Assembly (NCBI RefSeq): GCF_000224145.3
Contig: NW_004191397.1
Coordinates: 1-64,000, forward strand
Source of the DNA: Ciona intestinalis
Lineage: Eukaryota; Chordata; Ascidiacea; Phlebobranchia; Cionidae
Length of the DNA: 64,000 nt
Direction: 5' to 3'
Part shown: piece after piece, positions 47,558 to 59,127 of the stretch
Numbering within the stretch: position 1 is the stretch's first letter
How the letters are laid out: each line of letters starts with the position of its first letter
Translations under genes and position numbers: made by a program
Notes under the pieces: model-generated
What the model saw: only the letters and a program-made list of their open reading frames with translations
Told to the model about the DNA's origin: nothing
Database searches by the model: none

Positions 47558-48458
47558 TTTAATATCTTTGGAACGTGTGCAATCTGACAGAGTGTAGTGA
47601 GGCTCTCTCCCGTCAAACAAGTTCAGCACAGGCAACCAAAAGAAGGAAGCTAATTAGTCGGTCAGAGATGTAGGTGAATTTGACCTCGTGGATTAAAGGT
47701 TATTAATAGTTAAATGCATGCATTGAAAATAATTGTTTATTTCTTCAGGATAACATCTTTAAGGTATTAAAAGAAAATCAAGATACAGTTGATGCTATTC
47801 GGTCAAAAGCAACTCCTAATGATCAATATAAAATTTTGGCAAAGTGGTTTCTTGCAGACTCAGGAACATGGCACCTGCCATGGCAGACCAAGCAATGACC
47901 ACCATATCTTTGTGAGCAATGTCATGGAGATGGCCAGCAACATTGTGAGCAATGTCATGGAGATGGCCAGCAACACAACTGAACCTGCTAAATTATGCGT
48001 AGATGCTTTAGATATTTCAATTTCATTCTTTCAATTCGTTATTTTATTTTCATTAAAAACTGAAACCAACATGTATCATGAAAAAAGAACAGAAACAGAA
48101 TTATTTTATTTTTAAAAAAAAACTGTTATTTTATTTAAAAAAAAAAACTGAAACCAACATGTATTGTGAACAACGAACAGAAATATCGCAACAGAAACAG
48201 AATCACAAGCGGTTAACCACGGAATTTTGCCACGACAACTTTCCAAAGTCAGATAAAAAAAAAACTCTTTAAACTTTTCACGAATCAGGTGAGCATCTTT
48301 TGTATAGATGTTAGATCCTGTGCGGCCAATGCTATGTAAATTTGTGGTTTGTTGAGTGGACCGCCACTCTCCCATTGTGACATTGCCCCATAATCACCGA
48401 TTCATTGTGAAGCAATATTGTGCATCACAAACTGCCATAAGAACTATGCTGTAGTTAA

Positions 48459-49731
48459 AGAGTCTAGATCTGTGGTATTTTTTGTAAAAAAATATTTAGT
48501 TTGCCAAAAAAACGTTTTAAAAAGTGGAAAAAAATCGTAAATTGTTGCGTCATTCGCGGGCACTGTGACGTAAATTACGTCACGATCTGTTCTAGTCGAT
48601 CAGCTGATATGTGTTTTGTTCGGCGGAGATAAATTTATGTTTGCAGCAAAACACAGTGTAACATCGACATAGCGTTATCTGGTTGTTTTAGCGTTATCTG
48701 GTTGTTTTATCTTAAGAAGTATATGTTAGGTATATTGCCTTTGCGTGATTTTTATTCAAAATTAGTTATTTATGAAATTATTTGTTAGTATATTAACAAA
48801 GTTGAAGTTTGTCAGTTTAAAATAAATGCTGTAATGATGTACATGGCAGTTCAGTACAAATACCACATTAAAAAACAAACAAATTTAACATACTTGCTGT
48901 TTGGGTTTCTATTGAAGCAGTCTCAAGTGGATTTTAAATCTACCAAGAAACATTGTGTTCCCTTGTTTTTCATAACTGGACAAAACTGTGTGCTTTGATT
49001 AATTAATTCTTGACTTGTACCAGGTAGTGGGTCTGTTTCTTCCGAGTTTATAAATTCTTCTGTTGATTCCAAATGAATGTTGCTTACAGGATCAGGGTAT
49101 ATTGAAGGAATAGCTTCTTTTTTTAAAACAAGTTTTTTTGCATGTCCCGTTGTGAACATATGATAGTTAGTAAAATCTTCTGAAGTAAAATGTTCACTAA
49201 AAATTGAACTTTGCTTCTGGGCTGTACCAGCATGCCAATGTGACTTGGTTTTTTTAACAAACAAGCTCCACTCTTCTTTTAATTGAGAGTTATTAGGAAA
49301 TAAAAATATGCTGATCTTTTTAGGTTCTGCCTTGTTTTTACAATGTTTCAGATTTTCGTTTTTGGTAAACCCCTATATGGTAACTTTAAATGTAGATATG
49401 AATATGTTGTTTAAAAACAAAAACAACCCTTAAAAATCTGAATCCGGCTAAATTACAGAAACTAATTCTCCACCAAGCTTGGTAGGCTATTTTAAATGGT
49501 TTTCTTATTTACTGTTATCATTTTATCCCATTGATCTCTAAGAAGTAACTGCCTCTAAGCCGCTGGTTCGATTAAAATATTGTTACTACATTAAAGTACG
49601 TCTGACTTTCCTAAACTGCAGCAATAAACGGTAACAACTGTGAGGCCGGGTTTTCCCCAGATACGAAGTATTGTATTGTGACGTCACAGTGCCCGCGAGT
49701 GACGTTTTTGGCAGCTTCAAAATCTCATTTT
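48459..49731. mobile_element. Internally deleted copy of the THAP-DDE (Kolobok-like) transposon
   Basis: Starts AGAGTCTAGATC after TTAA (48455-48458). It contains the left subterminal block (GCGGGCACTGTGACGTAAAT), then jumps at about 48835 to the THAP exon region (48900-49360, minus) and its upstream text, including the inverse subterminal block. The P2X7-ballast ORF and the catalytic domain are missing. The THAP exon here has Phe where the zinc-binding Cys of ICSEHF is expected. It abuts the next element at a TTAA (49732-49735). Confidence 0.65.
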
Positions 49732-50142
49732 TTAAAGAGTCTACCACGCTCATACAAGTTGGTTTTAAATGAAAATATACACTTAAAAATTTTTTTGTGA
49801 AAAAAATGTTTAGTTTGGCCAAAAAAACGTTTTAAAAAGTGTTAAAAAATCGTCCATTGTTGCGTCACTCGCGGGCACTGTGACGTAAATTACGTCACGA
49901 TCTGTTCTAGTCGATCAGCTGATTTGTGTTTTGTTCGGCAGAGATAAATTTATGTTTGCAGCAAAACACAGTGTACCATCGACATAGCGTTATCTGGTTG
50001 TTTTAACTTAAGAAATATATGTTAGGTATTGCCTTTGCGTGATTTTTATTCAAAATTATTATTTATGAAATATTTGTTAGTATATTAACACAGTTGAAGT
50101 TTGTCAGTTCAAAATAAACCTAAAAATGACTGATGTGAAGTA

Positions 50143-50902
50143 TTGTATTCATCTGCTGAATCAGAAAGTGATGTTAGCAAAGAAGGCGAAGATCCTGACC
50201 TATTAGCAATAGGTATTGAGCCTTTCAAATTTGAACCTGTACTTCCAGCAAGTACTGTGGTGGAAGTGGACAGGCCAAGTTCACCCACCAGTAAAACAAG
50301 TGATGCTGAGCGAACCAAAAGTAGGTGGTTGACTGTTTTAAGTGTACTATTAAAAAAGTGACAGTAAAGTTTATTTGTTGTTTTACTCTGATGTTTTCAA
50401 ATATAGAAAAATAAACTGGTATTATGTACTTGGACAGGTGTAGCTGCTCTAACTGTGATATCATGAATACGGAACGAGAATGTATTTGTTGTATGGAAAT
50501 TGATGTTATAAAATTAAAAACAGATGAAGCTCAAGTGCATTGCATTACTTTTCATCCTGGATTCACTGGAGTTTGTTTAAATACACATGTGTTGCAAATG
50601 TCATATTTTGGATACAGACAAGAGCATGGAATACAAATATACCGAAATCATTCTACAGTAATGGAGTAAGTATTATTTAGTTATCTACTCTTCATACCAA
50701 AATGTGAATGAAACACAGGTTTATGATGTTTATTTTGTTTAGACAATATCGCTACACAGCCTATCGAAACTTTGTTCGATGGGTATGGGAATGGCTGGGT
50801 AAAGAAAACAGAAAGGTTCTTCCATCATGCGTAGTGAAAAGAATAAGAGAACAATTTAGTGAAAGTTCAACAACATTTACAGGATTTTTACCATCGTTAT
50901 AA
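50143..50902 (+). CDS. P2X7 ballast-domain-like protein without a channel domain
   Basis: Three pieces joined by GT-AG introns in phase: up to 50324, 50438-50665 and 50743-50902. The first is acidic (ESESDVSKEGEDPDLL). The second and third match the cytoplasmic C-terminal domain of P2X7 receptors: CSCSNCDIMNTERECICCME with its Cys cluster, then CITFHPGFTGVCLNTHVLQ, then YRYTAYRNFVRWVWEWLG and VLPSCVVKRIREQF..FTGF. No P2X transmembrane or ATP-binding region is near. The Cys pattern suggests zinc binding, as in the P2X7 ballast. No ATG opens the first piece in the right frame, so the start may be spliced or lost. It lies inside the TTAA-flanked element, on the strand opposite to the transposase. 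Its function in an element is unknown. Confidence 0.75.
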
Positions 50903-51049
50903 AACATTCAGTTTTCAATGATTTGGTTTCATACAAAATGTGATATAGACGGAAGAATCCATTTGTTAATAAAGTACACTCCAACATCACTAGATTATAC
51001 ATTTAGTTGTGGAAATCTGGAATAGTAACTTTTGGCAGCTTGAGATGGT

Positions 51050-52740
51050 GTTGGATGAAAATATGTAGAACTTAGGAATTCTGGAGTGGCAACACCATTC
51101 CATTGTTGTTGTAGTACATTAAGCTCATTTGCATCAAGCTTTAAAGCACCACATAGGACTTTTGAAACATAACCTAGAGCATAAAAATGAATTTAAATAT
51201 ATTGCTTACTATTCGTATACTGGGCTTTTTATACCAAAAGTGGCTTCCTCTTTTTGTCTTCGGACAAAAAACTCGCCTTTTTTGTATTTTGGAAAATAAT
51301 ATTTTACCACAGAGCTTCCATCGTTTCGCTTTAAAAACTTTCTTCCACAATTTTCATTGTAGTGCAATGCAGCTAAAAAGTGTCTGAAAATTGTAAACGT
51401 TATAGCTTTTTAGAAATAATTAGTATTTTTAAAGTCACAATATTACCGGCATAGCATTCCACGGTGAGAAAATGCACGAAGCTTTGGGGCAAACTGCAGT
51501 AGCAAACTGTTGTATGCCTCCAATGATGACGTTTGTTGTCGGGTGCTCAACTGAGCTATATCTTTTAAAAGCCTTTTGTTAAGAACTACTTTTTCAAGTT
51601 CTACATATGCTTGTGTAGCTGCAAGGCAATAAACATGTGGATTATACTAAAGTTAAAAAATCAAGCAAATGTTTGACCTTTTTTCAAAAGTAATTGTAAT
51701 AAAAGTATGGACACATTGTAAAAACAACTTACTGCAATCTAACACCATTTCTTTCTTGCTTCGTCTTCGGATAAAGGTGGATGTGCACAGCGTGGATAGA
51801 TAAGGCTATCATGAACATGTACATTTTGTATGTGGTTCAGGATTGACTTCCATTTGTCCACAATCAATTCTCGAGTGGATCCATCAGATGACATAGCACA
51901 CCAGTACAGATGACTAATTATGCTTTTAGACCATTCTTGAATAATATGGCAATCTTTTTTTCTTTGAATTTTCATGAGACGTTTTTTAACACCTTTAGAA
52001 TAATTTTAACTGGTTAGTGTTCATCATCTAAACTACCATCATACACTTACTTTTGGCAACATGCCAAACATCATAATAATGGGCATTGTTTTTCTGGATT
52101 TGAACAACCGTACAGCTTTTGTATATGATAAGCCATTACATGCAATACCACAAGACAAAAGCAAGTTTCCAACAGGGGCATTTCGAATTAGTGGTTGACT
52201 TGACCACTTCCGTAAAAAGGAACATTTGGTACATGCTTGTTCCACTTCAATAAAGGATCCTCTTCTATTTTTAATTGCAGATTGACATTCTCCAGTGCAT
52301 AACGGGCAGGTGGCAAACAATCTCATGAGATTACTATTAAACACAATGAACTTTTCTTCTTGAATTGGGCCAGCCTCTTTAAAAGATGTGTCACTGGAAA
52401 ATACATTTCAATGCCTTTTGGAAATATTGTAAAGGTAAATTTAATCAGAAAAAATTCACTAGTGTTAAGAACTGTACATTGGTAAATATATGCAAAGTAT
52501 TGTACACTGGAAAAAGGTCGATGTTGCTTGCGTTCATGGAGGCATTTTCAACAAATGTTGGGTCTGTAATTTCATCATCAATGTGTGTCATACTTGTACT
52601 CTAATGTTTCATCATGCTTTCTTTTTTTATGAGGCGTTGAAGATTCAATAGGATCAAATCTTGTTATGTTGCTTTCTATGGCTGTAATGTACATGGCAGT
52701 TCAGTACAAATACCACATTAAAAAACAAACAAATTTAACA
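51050..52740 (-). pseudogene. THAP-DDE transposase, partial copy a
   Basis: Collinear with the 3' half of the copy at 54360-56690 but missing the central catalytic part: it joins the zinc-finger-like exon (FATCPLCTGECQSA, about 52344) almost directly to MPIIMMFGMLPKVS at about 52080, skipping the GDGRCDSPGH and ITDRH regions present in copy b. A duplicate-associated deletion or misassembly is likely. One of its exons ends EARKKWC rather than EPRKKWLDC. Confidence 0.65.
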
Positions 52741-53333
52741 TAGGGGAGACCGGGGATACCTCGGACGCGGGGATAGTTCGGACCATGTACATGACGTCAC
52801 AATAGAGCATTGTGATATCATTTTAAACATATCTTAATGTTTCCATTACAAAGCAACATACTGTTTGGGGGCATGCGTAGTTCAACCGAATAGTTAAAAT
52901 AAAAAAAGTTAGTTTAACAGAAATATGTACTTTTTAAGTTTTTGTATGTAAGGGTATAGTTTGGTTGCTGATAGCCGAAAGTAATTCTTTTGTGGTAGAA
53001 GTCGTAGTTTAGAAGCAACACTTCCATAAGCAAACGTAGATTTTGAGCAGGAGGTAAACAGTCGGCCATGTTTTTGCTTCTTTATGTCGCCACGTGTCTG
53101 GGGATACGTCGTGTTGTCCGACGTATCCCGGGTTGAAGTAAGTGTGTTATATTGTATGCTCACAATAGTTTTAGATCGTAAAANNNNNNNNNNNNNNNNN
53201 NNNNNNNNNNNNNNNNNNNNNNNNNNNNNNNNNAATTCTTTTTTGTAACTTGTTAAATGTTTACTTTTGGAATTTTGAAAAACTGCGATGCGCTCATTTT
53301 TTACAGCAGGCCCAGTGCCCAATTAACGACGAG
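52741..53333. other. Sequence block with inverse GGGGATA/CGGAC motifs, contains a gap
   Basis: Starts GGGGAGACCGGGGATACCTC followed by GGACGCGGGGATAGTTCGGAC; a related inverse motif GTTGTCCGACGTATCCCGG lies near 53112. It looks like a piece of another TIR element interrupting the transposase region. It includes an N gap (53184-53233). Confidence 0.4.
53184..53233. other. Assembly gap (50 N)
   Basis: Run of N. Confidence 1.
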
Positions 53334-54358
53334 ACCCCGCACGGTTGGCTAGCTTACATAATAGCAGATGCTATTACGCAAACATAGCAAGATAATCAGC
53401 TTAGTTCGCCCAAAATGGTGCTCTATTTGGGCTTTGGGGGGATGGGGCATCTCTGTCAGACATATGCTGTCTAAGAAGGAGCCGCATACGTAAGTAATGG
53501 GTCGCATAAGGTTCCTTGGTCAGGTAATGCCCGACAAAGGTTAGAAAAACAACCCCTTGTCCCTACCGTGACCCTTTACCCCTACCGTGAAAGTAATCGA
53601 ATACGGGCCAGTTACCAGCGCACTGTGTACGGCTACAAACTAACCGTGTTTTCGCTCGACCCCTAATGTTTATGTTGCTACAACCCCTCTTTAAGTTCTG
53701 CCGCTCAACAATTTTGCAAACACCACTGCCCGGTCGACCGTAAATGCCATTGGAACATATGACGTTAAAAGCAACTTTCTTCGGTATGGTTTAGGCTGGG
53801 CAAGCAACTTTTTCCAAGCGTATTGGCCTGCGCCTAAATATTGGACGCAAAAACCGATCCACGACATGCGTGATAGGTCTTGTTATGTCTAACTAGGTAT
53901 GGCTGCTTTTAAACTGAGTTGTATTACACAAATTTCGACGTGTTTATAAACAATGTCAAACGCTATCGTGCTGGTAAATCCACCATCCAAGATTAATTAT
54001 TCTTTAATCAGAGTTATTGTTTTGACAGTTGGATATTCATACGCGGAACGGCGTCGCGCGATTGAATGGCAAAATGTACAACGGGAATCGTATGAAATAT
54101 AATTTACTGGGATTGCCAATCAAGCTAAGACCGATATACACCAGCGAGTGCGTGACGCACTGCCCGCCTGGTTATATACAATACGTCATAAGCTGGAGGT
54201 AATTAGCCGTTGCTTTCACGACGCAAGCTGGATTTCCTTTGTTGCGCGTGGGCGAGGCCACGGATATTTGTGGCAACTTCCGCGGCGAGTGGGGGCCGCG
54301 ATGCCCGCCGAGATTTCCTTGTTCGCCGATGTCACGGCGCCTGACTCTGAGTGAGAAC
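53334..54358. other. GC-rich block unlike its surroundings
   Basis: About 1 kb noticeably richer in G and C than the rest of the window, strongest at 54130-54350 (for example GGGCGAGGCCACGG, GCGGCGAGTGGGGGCCGCGA). No recognised gene; a 68-aa ORF at 54148-54354 has no family resemblance. It ends exactly where the duplicated transposase sequence resumes (CTTAGGAATTCTGGAGTGGC). Confidence 0.55.
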
Positions 54359-54359
54359 G

Positions 54360-57049
54360 CTTAGGAATTCTGGAGTGGCAACACCATCCCATTGTTGTTG
54401 TAGTACATTAAGCTCATTTGCATCAAGCTTTAAAGCACCACATAGGACTTTTGAAACATAACCTAGAGCATAAAAATGAATTGAAATATATTGCTTAATA
54501 TTTGTATACTGGGCTTTTTATACCAAAAGTGGCTTCCTCTTTTTGTCTTCGGACAGAAAACTCGCCTTTTTTGTATTTTGGAAAATAATATTTTACCACA
54601 GAGCTTCCATCGTTTCGCTTTAAAAACTTTCTTCCACAATTTTCATTGTAGTGCAATGCAGCTAAAAAGTGTCTGAAAATTGTAAACGTTATAGCTTTTT
54701 AGAAATAATTAGTATTTTTAAAGTCACAATATTACCGGCATAGCATTCCACGGTGAGAAAACGCACGAAGCTTTGGGGCAAACTGCAGTAGCAAACTGTT
54801 GTATGCCTCCAATGATGACGTTTGTTGTCGGGTGCTCAACTGAGCTATATCTTTTAAAAGCCTTTTGTTAAGAACTACTTTTTCAAGTTCTACATATGCT
54901 TGTGTAGCTGCAAGGCAATAAACATGTGGATTATACTAAGTTCTACATATGCTTGTGTAGCTGCAAGGCAATAAACATGTGGATTATACTAAAGTTAAAA
55001 AATCAAGCAAATGTTTGACCTTTTTTCAATAGTAATTGTAATAAAAGTATGGACACATTGTAAAAACAACTTACTGCAATCTAACCATTTCTTTCTTGGT
55101 TCGTCTTCGGATAAAGGTGGATGTGCACAGCGTGGATAGATAAGGCTATCATGAACATGTACATTTTGTATGTGGTTTAGGATTGACTTCCATTTGTCCA
55201 CAATCAATTCTCGAATGGATCCATCAGATGACATAGCACACCAGTACAGATGATTAATTATGCTTTTAGACCATTCTTGAATAATATGGCAATCTTTTTT
55301 TCTTTGAATTTTCATGAGACGTTTTTTAATACCTTTAGAATAATTTTAACTGGTTAGTGTTCATCATCTAAACAACCAGCACACCAGTACAGATGATTAA
55401 TTATGCTTTTAGACCATTCTTGAATAATATGGCAATCTTTTTTTCTTTGAATTTTCATGAGACGTTTTTTAATACCTTTAGAATAATTTTAACTGGTTAG
55501 TGTTCATCATCTAAACAACCATCATACACTTACTTTTGGCAACATGCCAAACATCATAATAATGCTCTGTATCGGGCATTGTTTTTCTGACATGTGCCGC
55601 AATCTCGATATGTCGGTCTGTAATCAGACTTTTGATGCGGAAACCTTGTTCTTCGAGAAAGTCAACACATTTTATAAATCCATGCTTTTCCATAGCGTTG
55701 CTACTTTTTGTTTCATTGCTCTGTAAACAAAATGCCCTTTATAAGTAAAGCAAATGTAAGTAACTTCATTTATTATACTAACCTGCACAAGCTGAAAGTG
55801 TACCAGTTTGTTGGATTGAGCATCAAGCATGGTGTATGTCCCATATTTCGCACTGTGACCAGGACTGTCACATCTGCCATCCCCACATATAACCAGATCA
55901 TTACTTCTTGTTTTAGTTTCTTGCAAGATTGTCTGCTGTTCTTTTATCCACACACAATGTACTATGGGCTGAATAATGTTAGAAAAATGCCTTTTAAAAG
56001 TTGTCTGCGAAATTGCTGCAATGTTGATGGATTTGAACAACCGTACAGCTTTTGTATATGATAAGCCATTACATGCAATACCACAAGACAAAAGCAAGTT
56101 TCCAACAGGGGCATTTCGAATTAGTGGTTGACTTGACCACTTCCGTAAAAAGGAACATTTGGTACATGCTTGTTCCACTTCAATAAAGGATCCTCTTCTA
56201 TTTTTAATTGCAGATTGACATTCTCCAGTGCATAACGGGCAGGTGGCAAACAATTCCATGAGATTACTATTAAACACAATGAACTTTTCTTCTTGAATTG
56301 GGCCAGCCTCTATAAAAGATGTGTCACTGGAAAATACATTTCAATGTCTTTTGGAAATATTGTAAAGCTAAATTTAATCAGAAAAATTCACTAGTGTTAA
56401 GAACTGTACATTGCTAAATATATGCAAAGTATTGTACCCTGGAAAAAGGTCGATGTTGCTTGCGTTCATGGAGGCATCTTCAGGAACAAATGTTGGGTCT
56501 GTAATTTCATCATCAATGTGTGTCATACTTGTACTCTCTAATGTTTCATCATGCTTTTTTTTTTATGAGGCGTTGAAGATTCAATAGGATCAAATCTTGT
56601 TATGTTGCTTTCTATGGCTGTAATGTGCATGGCAGTTCAGTACAAATACCACATTAAAAAACAAACAAATTTAACATACTTGCTGTTTGGGTTTCTATTG
56701 AAGCAGTCTCAGTGGATTTAAAATCTGCAAAGAAACATTGTGTTCCCTTGTCTTTCATAACTGGACAAAACTGTGTGCTTTGATTAATTAATTCTTGACT
56801 TGTACCAGGTGGTGGATCTGTTTCTTCCAAGTTTATAAATTCTTCTGTTGATTCCAAATGAATGTTTCTTACAGGATCAGGGTATATTGAAGGAATGGCT
56901 TCTTTTTTTAAAACAAGTTTTCTTGCATGTCCCGTTGTGAACATATGATAGTTAGTAAAATCTTCTGAAGTAAAATGTTCACTACAAATTGAACTTTGCT
57001 TCTGGGCTGTACCAGCATGCCAATGTGACTTGGTTTTTTTCACAAACAA
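54360..57049 (-). CDS. THAP-domain DDE transposase (Kolobok-like), fuller copy b, cut by a gap at its 5' end
   Basis: Reading 5' to 3' on the minus strand: THAP zinc finger (partner copy at 49260-49360 shows KHCKNK; here CSEHFTSEDF and the KEAIPSIYP end, 57049-56850); an acidic linker (DPTFVPEDASM, about 56480); a Cys-rich finger (FATCPLCTGEC, CTKCSF, about 56130-56250); then the catalytic fold with first Asp in CGDGRCDSPGHSAKYGTY (about 55870), second Asp in LITDRHIEIAAHV (about 55610), HYYDVWHVAK (about 55545), and a likely Glu in SSLEAYNSLLLQFAPK (about 54810), ending RHFLAALHYN. This order is that of Kolobok-type transposases. Exons have GT-AG-like borders. Local duplications at 54885/54938 and 55236/55379 and a 69-bp N gap at the THAP exon disturb it; activity cannot be judged. 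Confidence 0.72.
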
Positions 57050-57118
57050 NNNNNNNNNNNNNNNNNNNNNNNNNNNNNNNNNNNNNNNNNNNNNNNNNNN
57101 NNNNNNNNNNNNNNNNNN
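57050..57118. other. Assembly gap (69 N)
   Basis: Run of N inside the THAP exon of copy b. Confidence 1.
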
Positions 57119-57639
57119 TTCAGATTTTCGTTTTTGTAAACCCCTATATGGTAACTTTAAATGTAGATATCATATGAATATGTTGTTTAAAAACAAAAAC
57201 AACCATTAAAAATCTGAACCCGGCTAAGTTACAGAATCTAATTCTCCAACAAGCTTGGTAGGCTATTTTAAATGATTTTCCTATTCACTGCTATCATTTT
57301 ATCCCATTGATCTCTAAGAAGTAACTGTCTAAAGCCGCTGGTTCGATTAAAATATTGTTACTAAATTAAAATACGTCTGACTTTCCTAAACTGCAGCAAT
57401 AAACGATAACAACTGTGAGGCCGGGTTTTCCCCAGATACGAAGTATTGTATTGTGACGTCACAGTGCCCGCGAGTGACGTTTTTGGCAGCTTCAAAATTT
57501 CATTTTTTAAACGTTCATATCTTTTAAATTAAAGCTTTTTTTACAAACTAGCTTTTAATTAATCATCAATAGACATAATAGTTTGTATTTATACAAAAAT
57601 CTGCCCAACCTTGGGAACCGGACTCTTTAACAAATGTCG

Positions 57640-59100
57640 TCGTTTTGCTGATAGGTCAGTTTAATTCCGCGGTAGGGTTTCCGCAAGCTGTGAGTCGGAG
57701 GGCAGGACGGAGTGATGCAGAGCGGGTGGTCCAGCGTGACTATTTGGTAAGAGAATCTGAAAGTGGAGTAGCCACAATACAGATTCTACATTATTAAAAT
57801 AGTCTCACTTGGTGTTTTGATTCAAAAAGTAGTTTAATGAAAACACTCTGAACCTAATTCGGTGCAAATGTGACGACCGATGTGTTGATCTGAAAAATCT
57901 GATAATTGTTGTTGTAATAATGGCTATGTGGTCCAGCGTGACTATTTGGTAAGAGAATCTGAAAGTGGAGTAGCCACAATACAGATTCTACATTATTAAA
58001 ATAGTCTCACTTGGTGTTTTGATTCAAAAAGTAGTTTAATGAAAACACTCTGAACCTAAATTCGGTGCAAATGTGACCGATGTGTTGATCTGAAAAATCT
58101 GATAATTGTTGTTGTAATAATGGCTATATCTGCTATAACTGTCCATATCTCTTTAATTTATATATAGTTGAGTCAAAGCTCAAATTCTTAAGGGCTCCAC
58201 AGACATATACCGTTTTGCGTAGACGTTTCGCATGCGATGCCGAGCGTAGAGGCACTCGTATGCGTTTGACTGTTACGCTCGCCCATGCACACACAATGAC
58301 CGAACGGCACCGGTCGGCTGAGTTTGTTTGCGATTATGAACATGAAAAATCAGCTAGAGGCACTAGTATGCGTTTGACTGTTACGCTCGCCCATGCACAC
58401 ACAATGACCGAACGGCACCGGTCGGCTGAGTTTGTTTGCGATTATGAACATGAAAAATCAGCTGAAAACTAATTCAGATGATAAATTTGGATAATGAATG
58501 AATCAACTATATTTGTACTTCTTCTGATTTTACCAACCTTTTTAGAAAACTGTCAGTACATTTTACTTATACAGTAGTAATAATATGTCACATTACCACG
58601 AGCCACAACCAATTAGAATTTGTTTTGCAACCAAAGAGTGGGTGGAGATATATTCCAAGAACCAGAATATAATTTGGTTAAAAAAATGATCATCAGACGG
58701 ACATTTTCGAATGTACCCACCAACATTTGATTAGTTGCTGTCGAAAGTTGCACCATTAATAACAAAAAAGCACACCCATTTTGGTTAAAGAAATGATCAC
58801 CAGACGGACATTTTCGAATGTACCCACCAACGTTTGATTAGTTGCTGTCGTAAGTTGCACCATTAATAACAAAACAGCACACCCATTAGAGAAAGCCTAT
58901 ACCAGCTGAAGTAGACTTGCCATAACTTTAAGGTAGGTTTCTCCTGGTTAATGTTAGTGGGTAACAAAAAAGCTCTCCCATTAGAGAAAGCCTATACCAG
59001 CTGAAGTTAGACTTGCCATAACTTTAAGGTAGGTTTCTCCTGGTTAATTTTAGTGGGTATGTTTTTAGTAACTGTATTAAACTAACTGTCTGAGTGCCTA
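57640..59100. repeat. Block of four successive direct duplications, no gene
   Basis: Immediate repeats: about 202 bp (57725/57927, GTGGTCCAGCGTGACTATTT), about 107 bp (58248/58355, GGCACTCGTATGCGTTTGAC), about 108 bp (58674/58781, GACGGACATTTTCGAATGTA) and about 95 bp (58882/58977, AGAGAAAGCCTATACCAGCT). The 85-aa ORF at 58215-58472 is made by one of these duplications. Confidence 0.75.
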
Positions 59101-59127
59101 CAACTACCAACAACGCATGAACATTGA

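Larger units (their letters stand above)
49736..57626. mobile_element. Large TTAA-flanked THAP-DDE transposon (Kolobok-like) carrying a P2X7-ballast-like ORF
   Basis: Flanked by TTAA (49732-49735 and 57627-57630). The left end AGAGTCTACC and the right end (inverse AGAGTCCGGTT) share AGAGTC. A 24-bp subterminal inverted repeat is perfect: CGTCACTCGCGGGCACTGTG plus ACGT at about 49863 and its inverse at about 57456. Plus strand: the ballast-like ORF at 50143-50902. Minus strand: the transposase (THAP exon 56697-57049 and further exons down to about 54360). A partial second copy of the transposase 3' half (51050-52740) and unrelated sequence (52741-54358) lie between, so the interior is rearranged or misassembled. 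THAP plus this DDE type plus TTAA target fits the Kolobok superfamily. Confidence 0.7.

Noticed and set aside
58215-58472. 85-aa ORF with an internal protein repeat
   Set aside because: The repeat is produced by a direct 107-bp duplication of non-coding text; no recognisable domain.
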